Virus record (IMG/VR): IMGVR_UViG_3300047319_001547
Span: 31,061 to 95,060 of that record
Length of the DNA stretch: 64,000 nucleotides
From: a virus
Direction: 5' to 3' (one strand)
Shown here: positions 49,236-56,922 of the stretch, one piece after another
How positions within the stretch are numbered: position 1 is the stretch's first letter
Layout of the letters: the number at the start of each line of letters is the position of its first letter
Program-made: the position numbers and the translations under genes
Notes under the pieces: generated by a model
Told to the model about the DNA's origin: nothing
The model's database searches: none
What the model saw: the letters and a program-made list of their open reading frames with translations, nothing else

Positions 49236-51137
49236 ATGAAATCCCACCACAACGCTAAGGCGATCGAAGCTCAGTACGAGGTGAGGATCGGCGGCGATTC
49301 TCGCTGGCAGCATCAGGCGCGAGATCTCCGAGATCTGCGTCGGGCTACTTCCGGGGATTCGTGGCGCGTTCTTTACGTGGCCTTCATGGGCAGCGGGAAG
49401 ACGGTCGTCGCCGCGAAGCTCGTGAACGAGTGGGTGGCCGCCGGCCAGCGCGCCCTGGTGCTGACCCACCGCCAGGAGATCCTCGAGCAGACGGACGCGA
49501 AGCTACGGAAGGCCGGGATCTCGGAGGAGAAGATCGGCATCATCTGGCGCGACAGCCCGCGCGCAAATCCGTCCGCTCCCGTCCAGCTGGCGAGCATCGA
49601 CACGCTTGTGCGACGAGATCGCCCGGAGGGCATCACCCGAATCGTCATCGACGAGGCGCATCACGCCGCCGCCGCGAAGTGGCGGAAGGTACTGGCGTGG
49701 TATCCGGGCGTCCCGATTCTCGGCATGACCGCCACCCCCGAGCGTCTCGACGGCAAGCCGTTAGGCGATCTGTTCGACACGATGGTGGAGAGCGATCCGC
49801 CCGAGACACTCATCAACGCCGGCACGATCTCCCGCCCGGAGGTCTACGGGCGAGACGACGACTGGATGCCCGACATGACGGGCAGCAAGAAGCGCGGTGG
49901 AGATTGGCGTCCCGAGGACGCAGCGGCCGCGATGTCCGGGACTGTCATCGTCGGGTCGATCCCGGGTCACTGGCGCAAGCACGCCGAGAACCTGCCGACC
50001 GTAGGGTTCGCCGCGACGGTCGCGCAGGCCGAGGGGCTGGTCGCTGCCTTCATGAAAGCGGGGATACGCGCCGAGCTGCTGGTCGGCACGATGAACTCGT
50101 TCCGGCGCCGGGGAGCACTTGCGAGGCTGAAGAGCGGCGAGACGAAGGTGCTGTGGACGTGCGACGTTCTGGGCGAGGGGTGGGATTACCCGGGGGCGCG
50201 CTGCGCCATCTTGGCCCGCCAGACGTGCTCGCTGGCTCGTTACCTTCAGTGGTGCGGGCGCGTCATGAGGGCGGGCGCCGTCACGCCGAAGATTCTCGAC
50301 CACTGCGGGAACTACAGCATCCACCAGGGGCCACCCTGGCAGGACCAAGAGTGGGATCTCCACAAGAAGAGAGGAGACCGGAAGATCGTCGCGCGGAAGG
50401 CAGAGGGAGGGCGCGTCGAGTGGCTGCCGCCTGTCCAGATCGAGGGGCAGTTGGTGCGGTTGGGAGAGAAGCCGAGACAGAGGGTTTGCGCAGGAATCCC
50501 CGGGAGAAATTGTGATAAAATCCCTCATAGGGCGGCGTTTTATTCGAAGCAAATTCAAAGCCGACGCGGCGAACCGTGGCGATGCAAATCGTGCGCCGCT
50601 CATCCGAATGTTCTGCTGCCCCAAGAATATTGTGCTGGGTCGGGTGACGGGCTGCTGTGTAAAAATAAAACGCCCGTACGGGCGTTTTCTCCTAAACAGA
50701 CTCGTTCTAGAAATGGCGAACCGTGGATTTGCCAATCGTGTTTTCTGAAGAAAAGAGATAGACACATAGTAAATAGGCAATTGGTATGTGATGGGTGTTT
50801 TGGCGAGCCTTGCCCGAAGGCGGCAATTCCTCCGCGCAAGGCATTGCATCCGAGCAGTTTTAGAAACCGAGGCGGTCCTTGGAAGTGCGTCAGCTGTGCT
50901 ATGCGTAAAACCGCTCCATCGACGCAGCTTATTTGTGCTGGATGGAAAGGAAAATGCCCAAGCGCAGCGGTTCCCGTCAAGCACGCGTTCAATCCGGCAA
51001 TTGTCAGAAGTCGAAATGGCGAACCGTGGCGATGCAAATCGTGTGGCGCTAGAAAAGCTACAGATACGATTGGTAAAAGTCGGCTGCGAGAGATCAGACA
51101 ACGCGCGTGGGACAGCCGGAAGGGGAAGAAGTCGTGA
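49236..51137 (+). CDS. SF2 helicase with four tandem C-terminal zinc-ribbon repeats
   Basis: A 633-residue protein with AAGGA upstream. Helicase part: motif I AFMGSGKTVVAAK (about 49-61), Ia LTHRQEILE, II VIDEAHHAA, III GMTATPER, IV AATVAQAEGLVAAF, V GEGWDYPGA, VI LQWCGRVMRAG. From about residue 415 four copies of a unit follow (C-x-G...C...P...AF-x-P/..., S/NRxGEPWxCxSC): VCAGIPGRNC, YCAGSGDGLLC, VCDGCFGEPC and ICAGWKGKC start them. This half is distinctly AT-rich. The unit could bind DNA or RNA. I know no helicase with exactly this tail. Confidence 0.75.
   Translation: MKSHHNAKAIEAQYEVRIGGDSRWQHQARDLRDLRRATSGDSWRVLYVAFMGSGKTVVAAKLVNEWVAAGQRALVLTHRQEILEQTDAKLRKAGISEEKIGIIWRDSPRANPSAPVQLASIDTLVRRDRPEGITRIVIDEAHHAAAAKWRKVLAWYPGVPILGMTATPERLDGKPLGDLFDTMVESDPPETLINAGTISRPEVYGRDDDWMPDMTGSKKRGGDWRPEDAAAAMSGTVIVGSIPGHWRKHAENLPTVGFAATVAQAEGLVAAFMKAGIRAELLVGTMNSFRRRGALARLKSGETKVLWTCDVLGEGWDYPGARCAILARQTCSLARYLQWCGRVMRAGAVTPKILDHCGNYSIHQGPPWQDQEWDLHKKRGDRKIVARKAEGGRVEWLPPVQIEGQLVRLGEKPRQRVCAGIPGRNCDKIPHRAAFYSKQIQSRRGEPWRCKSCAAHPNVLLPQEYCAGSGDGLLCKNKTPVRAFSPKQTRSRNGEPWICQSCFLKKRDRHIVNRQLVCDGCFGEPCPKAAIPPRKALHPSSFRNRGGPWKCVSCAMRKTAPSTQLICAGWKGKCPSAAVPVKHAFNPAIVRSRNGEPWRCKSCGARKATDTIGKSRLREIRQRAWDSRKGKKS
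50667..50688. other. 22-bp perfect palindrome inside helicase gene, terminator-like
   Basis: AAAACGCCCGT followed at once by its reverse complement, ending in TTTT. As RNA this is a stem closed by GTAC with a T-tract on either strand, so it looks like a bidirectional intrinsic terminator, yet it lies inside the second zinc-ribbon repeat coding for KTPVRAF. Confidence 0.8.
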
Positions 51138-51853
51138 GCTCCGAAGCGGCGAAGCTTCTCGATGACGCGGCGCACGCGCTCCGCGCCGGCACCATCACGG
51201 CGAACGAGTTCCTGAAGAGGACAGGTCCCCGCTGGCGCTCGACCGCGCGCCATCTCCACACGCGATGGCGCAGGAAGCTGCCGGCGTGGGTGGAGCGTGA
51301 CGACGTCGAGCAGGAGCTGAAGATCTTGGCGGTCGAGTTCGTCCGTACGTGGGACGCGGATCGATCCACCCGGGCGTCCCTCGGCAGCTACGTGATGTGG
51401 TGCGCGGTCCACCGCACGCAGCGCAAGATGGATCACTGGCGCGGCGCGTCCCTGACGGGCAACTCCGGGAAGAACCCAGGACGCCACGAGCTGGCGTTCT
51501 CGCGCGTCTACGACCCGGCGGACGGCGACCCTGGAACTCGAGTTCCAGCTCCCGAAGACGACCCGATCGATCGGCTGGAGTCGGGCGAGCAGTTCGAGAT
51601 CATCCTGGCGCGCTGCCAGACGGTCCGCCAGGCGCTCGTCCTGCTGGCCCTCAGGGCGACCGACGGGGCGGTCGACAAGGCGGCTGACGCCCTCTGGCGG
51701 AACTTCAGGGCCCGCCTGGAGTGCGACCTCAGGAGCGAGCAGCACGCCGCCGAGGTGGTGCGGCGCGTCATCGAGGAGTGCGAGTCCCTGGGGGAGGCGC
51801 CGGCCGACGTCCGGCCGCCCGCCGACCTGTTCGACGAAGTCGGCGCGGCATAG
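51134..51853 (+). CDS. sigma-70-like transcription factor
   Basis: A 239-residue protein from GTG 51134 (GTGA overlap). WVERDDVEQELKILAVEFV, TWDADRSTRASLGSYVMWCA and VHRTQRKMDHWRG correspond to sigma region 2 (2.1-2.4). A linker with palindrome copy 12 (GTRVP at residues 134-138) joins it to a C-terminal part (ALVLLALRATDGAVDKAADA) that could be a region 4 HTH. It may redirect host RNA polymerase to late promoters. Region 4 is not clear enough to be sure. Confidence 0.55.
   Translation: MSSEAAKLLDDAAHALRAGTITANEFLKRTGPRWRSTARHLHTRWRRKLPAWVERDDVEQELKILAVEFVRTWDADRSTRASLGSYVMWCAVHRTQRKMDHWRGASLTGNSGKNPGRHELAFSRVYDPADGDPGTRVPAPEDDPIDRLESGEQFEIILARCQTVRQALVLLALRATDGAVDKAADALWRNFRARLECDLRSEQHAAEVVRRVIEECESLGEAPADVRPPADLFDEVGAA
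51532..51547. repeat. 16-bp palindrome copy 12 (inside sigma-like gene)
   Basis: TGGAACTCGAGTTCCA read as GTRVP in the linker between region-2-like and region-4-like parts. Confidence 0.95.
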
Positions 51854-51864
51854 CGGAGATCAAG

Positions 51865-52857
51865 ATGGAGAAGCCCGACTTTTCGAAGCTCGACCCCGAG
51901 TCGATGTATCCCGTCCTGCTGCAGTTCGGACTGCAGACGAGCGGCGACCACGCGATCCACGCCGAGCGGCTGTTCGAGTACTTCGCCGACCGTAAGGATC
52001 TGTCGGGCCCGTGCGACAACTGCGGCGCCTGCTCGCCGAACCTGCTCGCCGTCTGCCCGTTCTGCGGCGTCGGCGAAGAAGCTCCCCCGGTGGCATCCGT
52101 GCTGGCCGGCGCCGTCCCACTGCCCCCACCCAAGACTCTCAAGGAGAAGCCGATGACGACCAGCATCACCAAGTCCGCGCCCGACACCGTCCAGACCGCA
52201 TCCGTGAAGCTGCTCGATCAGGCGGTCGCAGACATCAAGCGCATCCAGGCGACGCTCGGCGCCAACTCGTGGGCGCTGGCGGTCAAGCTCACGCAGGTGA
52301 ACGAGAGCGAGATCTGGAAGACGCGCCGCAACGAGGTCGGGACGGTCGCCTACAAGACGTTCGAGCAGTTCACCAAAGCGGAGGTGGGGTTCGGCCGCAA
52401 GCAGGCGCAGGACCTGATGCGCATCCAGGCCAACTTCACCGAGCAGGAGGTGTCTGACTACGGCTCGTCGAAGCTGCGTCTGGTCCTTCAGGCGGCGCCG
52501 GAGATGAAGTCGCGGCTGCTCGGCCGCATCAAGGCGGGCGCCTCCACGAAGGAGGTCGAACAAGAGGCGAGGAAGAACCCGGCGGACCCGAAGAAGAGTC
52601 ACGCCCAGAAGCGCAGCAAGAAGCCGGTCGCGACGAACGCCATCACGGTCGCGCAGATCGAGGGCAAGAAGATCGTCCGCGCGTACGCGAAGCCGTCGGG
52701 CAAGAAGGACGCCGAGCTGGTGCCGGCCACGAAGATCTCCGACGTGCCGTGGGGGCACATCGACCTGGCGAACGACGTGAGGCTGTTCATCAGCCTGATC
52801 GCGGCGCCGTCCGGTGAGCTCTCCTTCAGGCTCGACTTCAAGCGCAACGAGAAGTGA
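51865..52857 (+). CDS. DNA-binding-type protein with zinc ribbon and ParB/DUF3102-like HTH region
   Basis: A 330-residue protein. CDNCGACSPNLLAVCPFCG (about residues 49-67) is a CxxC...CxxC zinc ribbon. The middle (IKRIQATLGANSWALAVKLT, then FEQFTKAEVGFGRKQAQDLM and TEQEVSDYGSSKLRLVLQA) resembles the HTH part of ParB/DUF3102-like phage proteins. A basic region (KSHAQKRSKKP) and a small C-terminal beta domain follow. By content it is the best visible candidate for binding a palindromic site. This is inference. Confidence 0.5.
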   Translation: MEKPDFSKLDPESMYPVLLQFGLQTSGDHAIHAERLFEYFADRKDLSGPCDNCGACSPNLLAVCPFCGVGEEAPPVASVLAGAVPLPPPKTLKEKPMTTSITKSAPDTVQTASVKLLDQAVADIKRIQATLGANSWALAVKLTQVNESEIWKTRRNEVGTVAYKTFEQFTKAEVGFGRKQAQDLMRIQANFTEQEVSDYGSSKLRLVLQAAPEMKSRLLGRIKAGASTKEVEQEARKNPADPKKSHAQKRSKKPVATNAITVAQIEGKKIVRAYAKPSGKKDAELVPATKISDVPWGHIDLANDVRLFISLIAAPSGELSFRLDFKRNEK

Positions 52858-53042
52858 AGATCGACGCGCTGCGCGAGATGCGGCGCCTCCAGGGCGTGAG
52901 GGTCGCGAACGCGTCTAGGGGTGCCCGGGATCGCGAGATGCTGATCTACCGCCAGCTGGAGGCGAGGATCCGGCGAGAGGAGATCGAACGTGGTGAATCG
53001 GTGGAAGCATCAAGAGGGAACGTTCCTCACCCGGAGGGGTGA
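52854..53042 (+). CDS. small helical protein
   Basis: A 62-residue Arg/Glu-rich helix (GTG 52854, GTGA overlap with previous stop). Overlaps the next gene by 53 bp in another frame. Not recognised. Confidence 0.4.
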   Translation: MKIDALREMRRLQGVRVANASRGARDREMLIYRQLEARIRREEIERGESVEASRGNVPHPEG

Positions 53043-53190
53043 GGGACCGCGCCGGATGGTCCCGATCAAACTCGGTGAGGTCGTCGAGGGATTTGAAACC
53101 CCGGGGCCGCTGCCCGACGGAATGCGGCCTGAGACCGACGAGGAGTGGCGCGATCGCCTGAAGCTGGCACTGCGCCGCGTGCTTGCGTGA
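52990..53190 (+). CDS. small hypothetical protein
   Basis: A 66-residue protein from GTG 52990, overlapping the previous frame and the polymerase GTG (53187). VPIKLGEVVEGFETPGPLPDG looks like a small beta-hairpin. The coupling to the polymerase start suggests it is translated. Confidence 0.45.
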   Translation: MVNRWKHQEGTFLTRRGEGPRRMVPIKLGEVVEGFETPGPLPDGMRPETDEEWRDRLKLALRRVLA

Positions 53191-55733
53191 ACGAACCGGC
53201 GTACGTCAACGGGTTCGTCGACGGCGCCGATCTGGTGCTGCTCTACCGAGACGACGCCGGGCAGATGATGGCGCGCAGGAAGCGCGCCGAGTGGTCGAAC
53301 TTCTTCCGGCGCGCTGATGTCCCAGAACGCGTGTTGCGCGACCTGCGCAACAGCAGCCGCGTGGTGGGGATCTCCGAGGAGGGGGAGTGGACGCGGGTCC
53401 GCTGGCAGGCTCCCGAGTGGCGCCGGAAGATCTTCGGGCTGGAGCGCGGCCGCGATTCGGTCGACTTCTTCAAGTCGGAGCTCGGCATCGATCACTTCGA
53501 GGCGGACGTGGATCCGATCCGCCGCTTCTTCTCCGACACGGGCGCCGAGGTGGCGCTCCCGCGCCGCGCCTACCTGGACATCGAGACCGACTCGCGCGTC
53601 TCGCCCGTCCTGGCCCGCCAGGGAAAGGCGCGCGTCCTCTGCTGGACGCTCTGCCGGGAGGACGAGAGCATCATCGCCCAGGGGTGTCTGGCGGAGGAGA
53701 GCGACGAGGCGGAGGCCGCCATTCTGGAGCACCTCTGGCGGTCGCTGGAGCCGTACGACCAGGTGGTGGCGTGGTACGGCGACGGGTTCGACCATCCGAT
53801 CGTCCGCATGCGGGCAGACATCGTCGGGGCGCGCCACAAGGACTTCCGTCGCTGGCTGTTCGTCGACCACATGGTGGTGTTCGAGCGCAACAACAAGAAC
53901 AGCGCGGAGTCGGGCGACGAGAAGGTGAGCCTGAAGCTTCAGGACGTCGCGATGGCGAAGGTGGGCGAGGGCAAGTCCGATTTCGACGCGTCCAAGACGT
54001 ACGAGGAGTGGGCGGCCGGGGGAGAGCGGCGCCAGCGGATGGTCGACTACTGCGCGCAGGACACTCGACTGCTGCCGAAGATCGAGAAGAAGACGGGATA
54101 CCTGGCGCTGCACGACGCGGTCTGCGTCGTCACGCGCTGCTTCTCGGAGACGCGCTCCGCGCAGCCCACGATCTTCGTCGACGGCTTCATGCTGCGGCTC
54201 GGCGCCGAGCGGAACCTGCACTTCCCGACGCGGAAGTACCAGTTCGAAGAGGAGAAGAAGGACCACAAGAAGTTCCGCGGCGCCTGGGTGATGGAGCCGA
54301 CCAAGAAGGGAATCGTCAAGAACGTCCACGTGGCGGACTTCTCGGGCATGTATCCGAGCATCATCGAGACGTGGAACATGTCGCCGGAGACGAAGCGCGA
54401 CATCCCGGTGAACGGTCCGATCCCGCCCGGCCACTGCCGGGCACCGTCGACCCGCATCGGGTTCGTGACGAGCCCGCAGGGCATCCTGGCGTTCGCGGTC
54501 GAGGAAATAGGTCGCACGCGGAAGGTCTGGAGCAAGAAGCAGGCGGCGCTGCCGCCCGGCACGCCCGAGTGGCGCTACGCCGGGCAGCTCTCGATGGCGT
54601 TCAAGGTCGTTCGCAATTCGTTCTACGGAGTCGCCGGCAGCCCGGCCGCGCGGTTCTTCGATCCCCAGATCGCGGAGTCGATCACGCAGAACGGCGTCTG
54701 GCTGATTCAGATGACGATCAACGAGGGGGACAAGCGCGGGATCGAAGCCATCTACGGCGACACCGACGCGCTGAATGCCACCCAGACGACGCGCGAGCGG
54801 TTCGCGGAGTTCGTCGAGTGGTGCAACCGGGAGCTCTATCCGCCCGCCATCGCGGCGACGGGCTGCACGGAGAACCGCGTCGAGATCGCCTACGAGAAGG
54901 AATTCGAGCGAATCGTCTACGTCTCATCGAAGCGGTACTGCGCGACGTGGGCTCACTACAAGTGGACGGCGTCCTGCAGCTGCACGACCGACAAGGGCGA
55001 GCCGGGCGCGCTCGACATCCGGACGATGACGTGCCGGGACTGCGGACTCCATCACGCCGCGCTGCCGCCGCCCCGGGGCGAGCCGGAGGTGAAGGGACTC
55101 GAGTACAAGCGGGGAGACGCAGCCAAGCTGGCGCGCGCCCTTCAGTGGAGCTGCATCCAGAAGCTGATGGTCGACCTCTCAGAGGAGCCGACCGACTTCG
55201 TGCCGATCGTCGAGAAGATGCGCGACTACGTGCTGACGGGGGATCTGCCGGTGAAGGAGGTGCAGATCTCGAAGTCGATCTCGAAGTCGCTGAAGGAGTA
55301 CGCGACCAAGGAGAAGAAGGACGGAACGCCGACCGAGGATCTGGCGCACGTGAAGATCGGGAAGATCCTGCGCGAGCGAGGCCAGCAGATCGTCGAGGGA
55401 ACGCGGATCTTCTACTACGTGGTGGACGCGTCGGTGTCGCCCCAGATCGTCGCGCCGGCCGACGACTACGCGGGCGAGTGCGACCGCCACTACCTCTGGG
55501 ACTCTCTCATATGGCCCGCGACCGGCCGGCTGCTGGCGGCCGCCTTCCCGGATCACGACTGGAGCCCGTACGAGAAGACGCGCCCGCGGAAGGTGCGGGG
55601 ATCGTCGAAGGAGCAGACCGCGTTCGACCTGCCTGGAACTCGAGTTCCAACTCAGCGTCGCGGCGGCCGCGGTGCACCGCTCGGCCAGGGGGCGCTGTTC
55701 GACCTGCCGTCGCCGGCGGCATCAAGCAAGTAG
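53187..55733 (+). CDS. family B DNA polymerase
   Basis: An 848-residue protein from GTG 53187. Exonuclease motifs: Exo I AYLDIETD (about 129-136), Exo II VVAWYGDGFDHP, Exo III DYCAQDTRL. Polymerase motifs: A ADFSGMYPSII (about 383), B KVVRNSFYGVAG (about 473), C YGDTDAL (about 523, Ala where Ser is usual), then SKRYC and KGLEYKRGD. Between the last two lies an insert with CSC...CRDC (about 596-616), likely a zinc ribbon. The C-terminus has QGALFDLP, a match to bacterial clamp-binding QxxLF. Palindrome copy 13 sits in the linker before that motif. Confidence 0.9.
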   Translation: MNEPAYVNGFVDGADLVLLYRDDAGQMMARRKRAEWSNFFRRADVPERVLRDLRNSSRVVGISEEGEWTRVRWQAPEWRRKIFGLERGRDSVDFFKSELGIDHFEADVDPIRRFFSDTGAEVALPRRAYLDIETDSRVSPVLARQGKARVLCWTLCREDESIIAQGCLAEESDEAEAAILEHLWRSLEPYDQVVAWYGDGFDHPIVRMRADIVGARHKDFRRWLFVDHMVVFERNNKNSAESGDEKVSLKLQDVAMAKVGEGKSDFDASKTYEEWAAGGERRQRMVDYCAQDTRLLPKIEKKTGYLALHDAVCVVTRCFSETRSAQPTIFVDGFMLRLGAERNLHFPTRKYQFEEEKKDHKKFRGAWVMEPTKKGIVKNVHVADFSGMYPSIIETWNMSPETKRDIPVNGPIPPGHCRAPSTRIGFVTSPQGILAFAVEEIGRTRKVWSKKQAALPPGTPEWRYAGQLSMAFKVVRNSFYGVAGSPAARFFDPQIAESITQNGVWLIQMTINEGDKRGIEAIYGDTDALNATQTTRERFAEFVEWCNRELYPPAIAATGCTENRVEIAYEKEFERIVYVSSKRYCATWAHYKWTASCSCTTDKGEPGALDIRTMTCRDCGLHHAALPPPRGEPEVKGLEYKRGDAAKLARALQWSCIQKLMVDLSEEPTDFVPIVEKMRDYVLTGDLPVKEVQISKSISKSLKEYATKEKKDGTPTEDLAHVKIGKILRERGQQIVEGTRIFYYVVDASVSPQIVAPADDYAGECDRHYLWDSLIWPATGRLLAAAFPDHDWSPYEKTRPRKVRGSSKEQTAFDLPGTRVPTQRRGGRGAPLGQGALFDLPSPAASSK
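55634..55649. repeat. 16-bp palindrome copy 13 (inside DNA polymerase)
   Basis: TGGAACTCGAGTTCCA read as GTRVP in the disordered C-terminal tail of the polymerase, between AFDLP and QGALFDLP. Confidence 0.95.
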
Positions 55734-55744
55734 GGAGAAGATGG

Positions 55745-55954
55745 ATGCCTAAAAATGTTTATTCGATTGCGGCGATCACCACCTTGAGTAATTTGTGCAC
55801 AAGCCGGGGAGGTTCTCCTGAAGAGTCGCGTCAAATGCTCGCGGGGTTCATTGCTGCGACGATTTCTATTGCGATCGCGCTGGATCGAGAGCGCGACGAG
55901 GTGATCGGTTGGGTGAACGAGGGTTGGGATCAGGTAGAAAGAAGTCGTTCATGA
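55745..55954 (+). CDS. small hypothetical protein
   Basis: A 69-residue protein (MPKNVYSIAAITTLSNLCTS...), AT-rich by comparison with the polymerase. A hydrophobic helix (MLAGFIAATISIAIALDRER) may be membrane-near or a core helix. GGGAGAAG lies upstream. ATGA overlap with the next gene. Confidence 0.45.
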   Translation: MPKNVYSIAAITTLSNLCTSRGGSPEESRQMLAGFIAATISIAIALDRERDEVIGWVNEGWDQVERSRS

Positions 55955-56577
55955 GGAAGCGAAGCGAAGCTCAGAGCCTGGCTGACGGGTTGATGAAGCC
56001 GGTCATCTCGACCACCGGCAGTCTTCTTCCCGGTGAAGCGGTTGATCTGAAGACCGAGCCGGTCCGAGCTCCGCTGTTTGCGTCCGCCAACCGCGGGCCC
56101 GGCATCACGCCCGACATGCAGCGGATCGTCGAAGCCGTCTACGCGGTCGACGCGTGGCGCGACTACCAGGATCTGGAGCAGAACCTGGAGATCGGCGACC
56201 AGCGGGGCGACTACAAGACCGTCGCGGCCCACGTGGACGGTGCCGAGAAGCGCGCGCGACGCGCCCACGCCCTCTACCTGTCTGCCAAGCTGGAGCTCCT
56301 GAGGTTCGAGAAGGAGAGCGACAAGGTGCTGTCCGGGATGCGCCAGAAGGCGTCCGAGACGCTCGAGGACGAGAAGTCGGCGGGCGAGCGCCGGAAGGCA
56401 ATCACGAACGAGGACGTGCGGTCGCAGATGGCGGCGATGTTCCCTGACGAGGTGGGGGCCCAGGAGGAGAAGCTCGCGCAGCTGAAGGGCGCGGTCTCTC
56501 ACATGGAGCGGCTGGCCGACCTCTGGAAGAATCGGTGCTTCAGCGCGGGAAACCTTCTGACGACTCTGAGGAAGTGA
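55951..56577 (+). CDS. hypothetical replication-module protein
   Basis: A 208-residue protein, mostly charged helices (VDGAEKRARRAHALYLSAKL, HMERLADLWKNRC). It is coupled to its neighbours by ATGA and TGATG overlaps. The coiled-coil look would fit a recombination or single-strand-annealing accessory protein, but no signature is visible. Confidence 0.45.
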   Translation: MRKRSEAQSLADGLMKPVISTTGSLLPGEAVDLKTEPVRAPLFASANRGPGITPDMQRIVEAVYAVDAWRDYQDLEQNLEIGDQRGDYKTVAAHVDGAEKRARRAHALYLSAKLELLRFEKESDKVLSGMRQKASETLEDEKSAGERRKAITNEDVRSQMAAMFPDEVGAQEEKLAQLKGAVSHMERLADLWKNRCFSAGNLLTTLRK

Positions 56578-56903
56578 TGAGCCAACTGCACCCGACCGCC
56601 GAAGACGACGCGTTTGCGAGCGGGCACGCCGACGCGGGACTCCGCAAGGCGCTGCGGCGGATCGAACGCCTGGAGGGACTTCTGAAGAGGGTGTGGGCGT
56701 GCCGCCACGTGGGACTGTCCCCCGAGTTGTCCCGCGACATCCCGCAAGCGCTGTCGACCACCCACTACGATGAGGTCGACGATGGTGCGTGGCGATTCCC
56801 AAAGACGCCTATCCGCGCCGCCGTCCAAGCGCGTCAGGATGGATTGCATGATTTGACTGCATTGGAATCGAATGCGGCAATCATAAATAAGAAGCGGGGC
56901 TAG
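56577..56903 (+). CDS. hypothetical protein
   Basis: A 108-residue protein (MSQLHPTAEDDAFASGHADA...). LRKALRRIERLEGLLKRVW is a basic amphipathic helix. The last 20 codons are AT-rich. TGATG overlap with the previous gene. Function unknown. Confidence 0.45.
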   Translation: MSQLHPTAEDDAFASGHADAGLRKALRRIERLEGLLKRVWACRHVGLSPELSRDIPQALSTTHYDEVDDGAWRFPKTPIRAAVQARQDGLHDLTALESNAAIINKKRG

Positions 56904-56922
56904 GGCCCCAGGAGAAGAGCAG

